Assembly (NCBI GenBank): GCA_005788205.1
Contig: SXYT01000106.1
Location: 1 to 6,741 of the forward strand
Origin: Actinomycetota bacterium
Lineage (GTDB): Bacteria > Actinomycetota > Acidimicrobiia > Acidimicrobiales > Ilumatobacteraceae
Reading direction: 5' to 3'
DNA: 6,741 nt
Numbering within the stretch: the stretch's first letter is position 1; every line of letters starts with the position of its first letter. Position numbers and translations under genes: made by a program. Below the pieces are notes generated by a model, which had not been told where the DNA came from, did not search any database, and saw only the letters and a list, made by a program, of their open reading frames with translations. Shown here one piece after another: positions 5,687 through 6,741 of this stretch.

Positions 5687-6622
5687 CGACCATTCCCTCC
5701 GCATGGCCGGGACGACCGTCTCGACGTATTCAGCCAGCACCGCGCGATCCCACGGCGGCCTGATCGCGATGTTGATGAGCTGTGCGCCGGCATCCACGAA
5801 CGCCGCGACCTGCTCCATCACGTCCCCGGGCCGGCCGAGCAACGAACCGGCGATGATGCGGTCGGCACTCGCGCCCCACTGGCCGCGCAGACGGTCCTTC
5901 ACCACGGAGACGTCCTCCGTGCTCAACCCGTAGGAGAGATTGATGGAGCGCTCCACCGCGGACGGGTCACGTCCTGCCTTCGCGCACCAGTCATCGAGGA
6001 TGCCGTTCAGTTCGCGGTACTCCGCGGGGGGCACATACGCGGCGTTCCAGCCGTCCGCATACTGACCGGCCATGCGGAGCGTCTTCTCGCGTCCGACCCC
6101 GCCGATCCAGATGGGCATCCGGCCCATCGGCCCCGGCACCATGGAGGCGTCGGACAGCTCGACGCCGGGGGTCGACTGCGTGACACGCTCTCCTGCCCGC
6201 CACCTCGTGAGCGCCTGCAGCTGCGACTCCATCACCTTGAAGCGCCCGCCTTGGGAGGGCCAGTCGAGCCCGAACGCCTTCGCCTCCTGGTCGTGCCAGC
6301 CGCTGCCGAGCCCCATCTCGAAACGGCCGCCGGAAATGTGGTCGACCGAGATGACCCCCTTGGCGAGCACACCGATGTTGCGGTACTGGGAACAGAACAC
6401 GAGGCACCCGATGCGTGCACGCTCGGTGTCTGCGGCGAGTGCACCGAGCATCGAGAACGCCTCGAAATGGGGCTGGGTGCCGCCGGCGGGGGGAGCCTCG
6501 TAGATGTGATCCCACAGTGAGATCCAGTCCATCCCGGCGGAGTCGAACCAGCGCCACAGTGCCCGGAGGTCCGCCACGGAGGCGTTCTGCGGGCCGAGAT
6601 GGATGCCGAACTGCACGCTCAC
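5684..6622 (-). CDS. LLM class F420-dependent oxidoreductase, full-length form
   Basis: This 312-residue protein has the full luciferase-like TIM-barrel length. Family features include VQFGIHLGPQ at 3-12, ISLWDHIYE at 34-42, SVDHISGGRFEMGLGSGW at 92-109, MPIWIGGVGREKTLRM at 169-184 and ADGWN at 189-193. The C-terminal GRPGDVMEQVAAFVDAGA stretch at 263-280 is typical of F420-dependent members, in which the barrel binds the deazaflavin and hydride is passed to or from an unknown substrate. I chose GTG at 6622: the conserved first strand begins two residues later, and TAAGTT lies 7 bases upstream. Longer in-frame starts at 6652 (GTG) and 6646 (ATG) would add 10 or 8 residues without family similarity, and a GTG at 6616 is also possible. 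It precedes the short LLM gene by 10 bases, and the two are probably related by tandem duplication. Confidence 0.87.
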   Translation of the reverse strand: MSVQFGIHLGPQNASVADLRALWRWFDSAGMDWISLWDHIYEAPPAGGTQPHFEAFSMLGALAADTERARIGCLVFCSQYRNIGVLAKGVISVDHISGGRFEMGLGSGWHDQEAKAFGLDWPSQGGRFKVMESQLQALTRWRAGERVTQSTPGVELSDASMVPGPMGRMPIWIGGVGREKTLRMAGQYADGWNAAYVPPAEYRELNGILDDWCAKAGRDPSAVERSINLSYGLSTEDVSVVKDRLRGQWGASADRIIAGSLLGRPGDVMEQVAAFVDAGAQLINIAIRPPWDRAVLAEYVETVVPAMRREWS

Positions 6623-6629
6623 GGCTGCG

Positions 6630-6635
6630 AACTTA
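6630..6635 (-). promoter_or_regulatory. -10 box for a leaderless transcript of the full-length LLM gene
   Basis: On the - strand TAAGTT stands 7 bases before the GTG at 6622, the same spacing as in the neighbouring short LLM gene. The spacers are also alike (CGCAGCC here, CGCACGC there). No Shine-Dalgarno sequence or -35 box is evident. Confidence 0.45.
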
Positions 6636-6670
6636 CTCGGGCACATCCCCACCCCGCGTGCCGTGATGCA

Positions 6671-6698
6671 CGAAAGGCGCCCCTCAGGGCGCCTTTCG
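6671..6698 (-). terminator. Strong hairpin terminator after the glycine tRNA
   Basis: A perfect 12-bp stem, CGAAAGGCGCCC with GGGCGCCTTTCG, closes a 4-base loop. It begins 2 bases after the tRNA CCA end on the - strand. The AAAGG/CCTTT arms are the usual form of an intrinsic terminator in which the T run is part of the stem. It separates the tRNA from the LLM genes, which read in the same direction and have their own promoter. Confidence 0.8.
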
Positions 6699-6700
6699 GA

Positions 6701-6741
6701 TGGAGCGGACGACGAGATTCGAACTCGCGACCCTCACCTTG
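6701..6741 (-). tRNA. Glycine tRNA, 3' part (5' part outside window)
   Basis: The last 41 bases of a tRNA are present on the - strand, from base 36, the third anticodon position, to the encoded CCA (6701-6703). The T arm is GCGAG-TTCGAAT-CTCGT, and the acceptor strand CGTCCGC is followed by a U discriminator. The half stem GGTGA and the variable loop GGGTC precede it. A U at position 73 is found in bacterial glycine and cysteine tRNAs. The C at position 36 fits glycine (anticodon NCC) and excludes cysteine (GCA). The first two anticodon bases are outside, so the isoacceptor, probably GCC, cannot be confirmed. Confidence 0.88.

Noticed and set aside
5579..6520. + strand open frame of 313 codons
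   Set aside because: Antisense to both LLM genes, no domain, and no ribosome binding site or promoter seen.
6701..6741. tRNA 3' end as a phage or island attachment site
   Set aside because: No integrase gene, no repeat of the tRNA end elsewhere in the window and no change in base composition were seen. A site beyond the right edge cannot be excluded.
1..6741. CRISPR array, transposon, toxin-antitoxin or defence cluster
   Set aside because: No regularly spaced repeats, transposase motifs, terminal inverted repeats or short toxin-like gene pairs could be found. The vWA gene alone is not enough to call a defence system.

Overview
The window reads as ordinary chromosomal DNA from a GC-rich actinobacterium. 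Codons end mostly in G or C. Two luciferase-like oxidoreductases of the kind that normally use coenzyme F420 sit side by side, and several genes show start signals typical of leaderless actinobacterial transcripts. An acyl-CoA dehydrogenase, a crotonase-fold protein and a phytanoyl-CoA dioxygenase-like protein in one block would suit an environmental actinobacterium such as a member of the Acidimicrobiia. That placement is inference; no marker gene here fixes the lineage.

Left part (1-1048, + strand): the 3' end of a NUDIX/NrtR-type regulator, probably of NAD metabolism, is followed by a von Willebrand factor A (vWA) protein with a complete metal-binding MIDAS motif. The vWA gene has its own extended -10 promoter at the end of the regulator gene, a 10-bp stem-loop at the start of its predicted mRNA, and a clear ribosome binding site before a GTG start. 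A short inverted repeat over the promoter could be an operator.

Middle part (1076-3934, - strand): three genes read in the order crotonase/enoyl-CoA hydratase-isomerase family protein, alpha/beta hydrolase, acyl-CoA dehydrogenase, with gaps of 9 and 45 bp, so they are probably one operon. Together they look like part of a beta-oxidation-type route for an unidentified CoA thioester. A 109-bp divergent intergenic region with a perfect 14-bp palindrome separates them from a + strand phytanoyl-CoA dioxygenase-like Fe(II)/2-oxoglutarate enzyme (4044-4919).

Right part (4924-6741, - strand): a partial glycine tRNA enters from the right edge and is followed by a strong hairpin terminator. Next come two tandem luciferase-like monooxygenase (LLM) family genes. 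The second is unusually short, and its apparent -10 box overlaps the stop codon of the first. The second LLM gene converges on the dioxygenase gene with 4 bp between their stop codons, and the two stops pair in one hairpin.

I see no mobile element, CRISPR array or recognisable defence system, and no gene-free stretch longer than about 110 bp. The points most worth a second look are the vWA gene with its promoter and leader, the repeated leaderless start architecture, and the altered active sites of the crotonase and acyl-CoA dehydrogenase.
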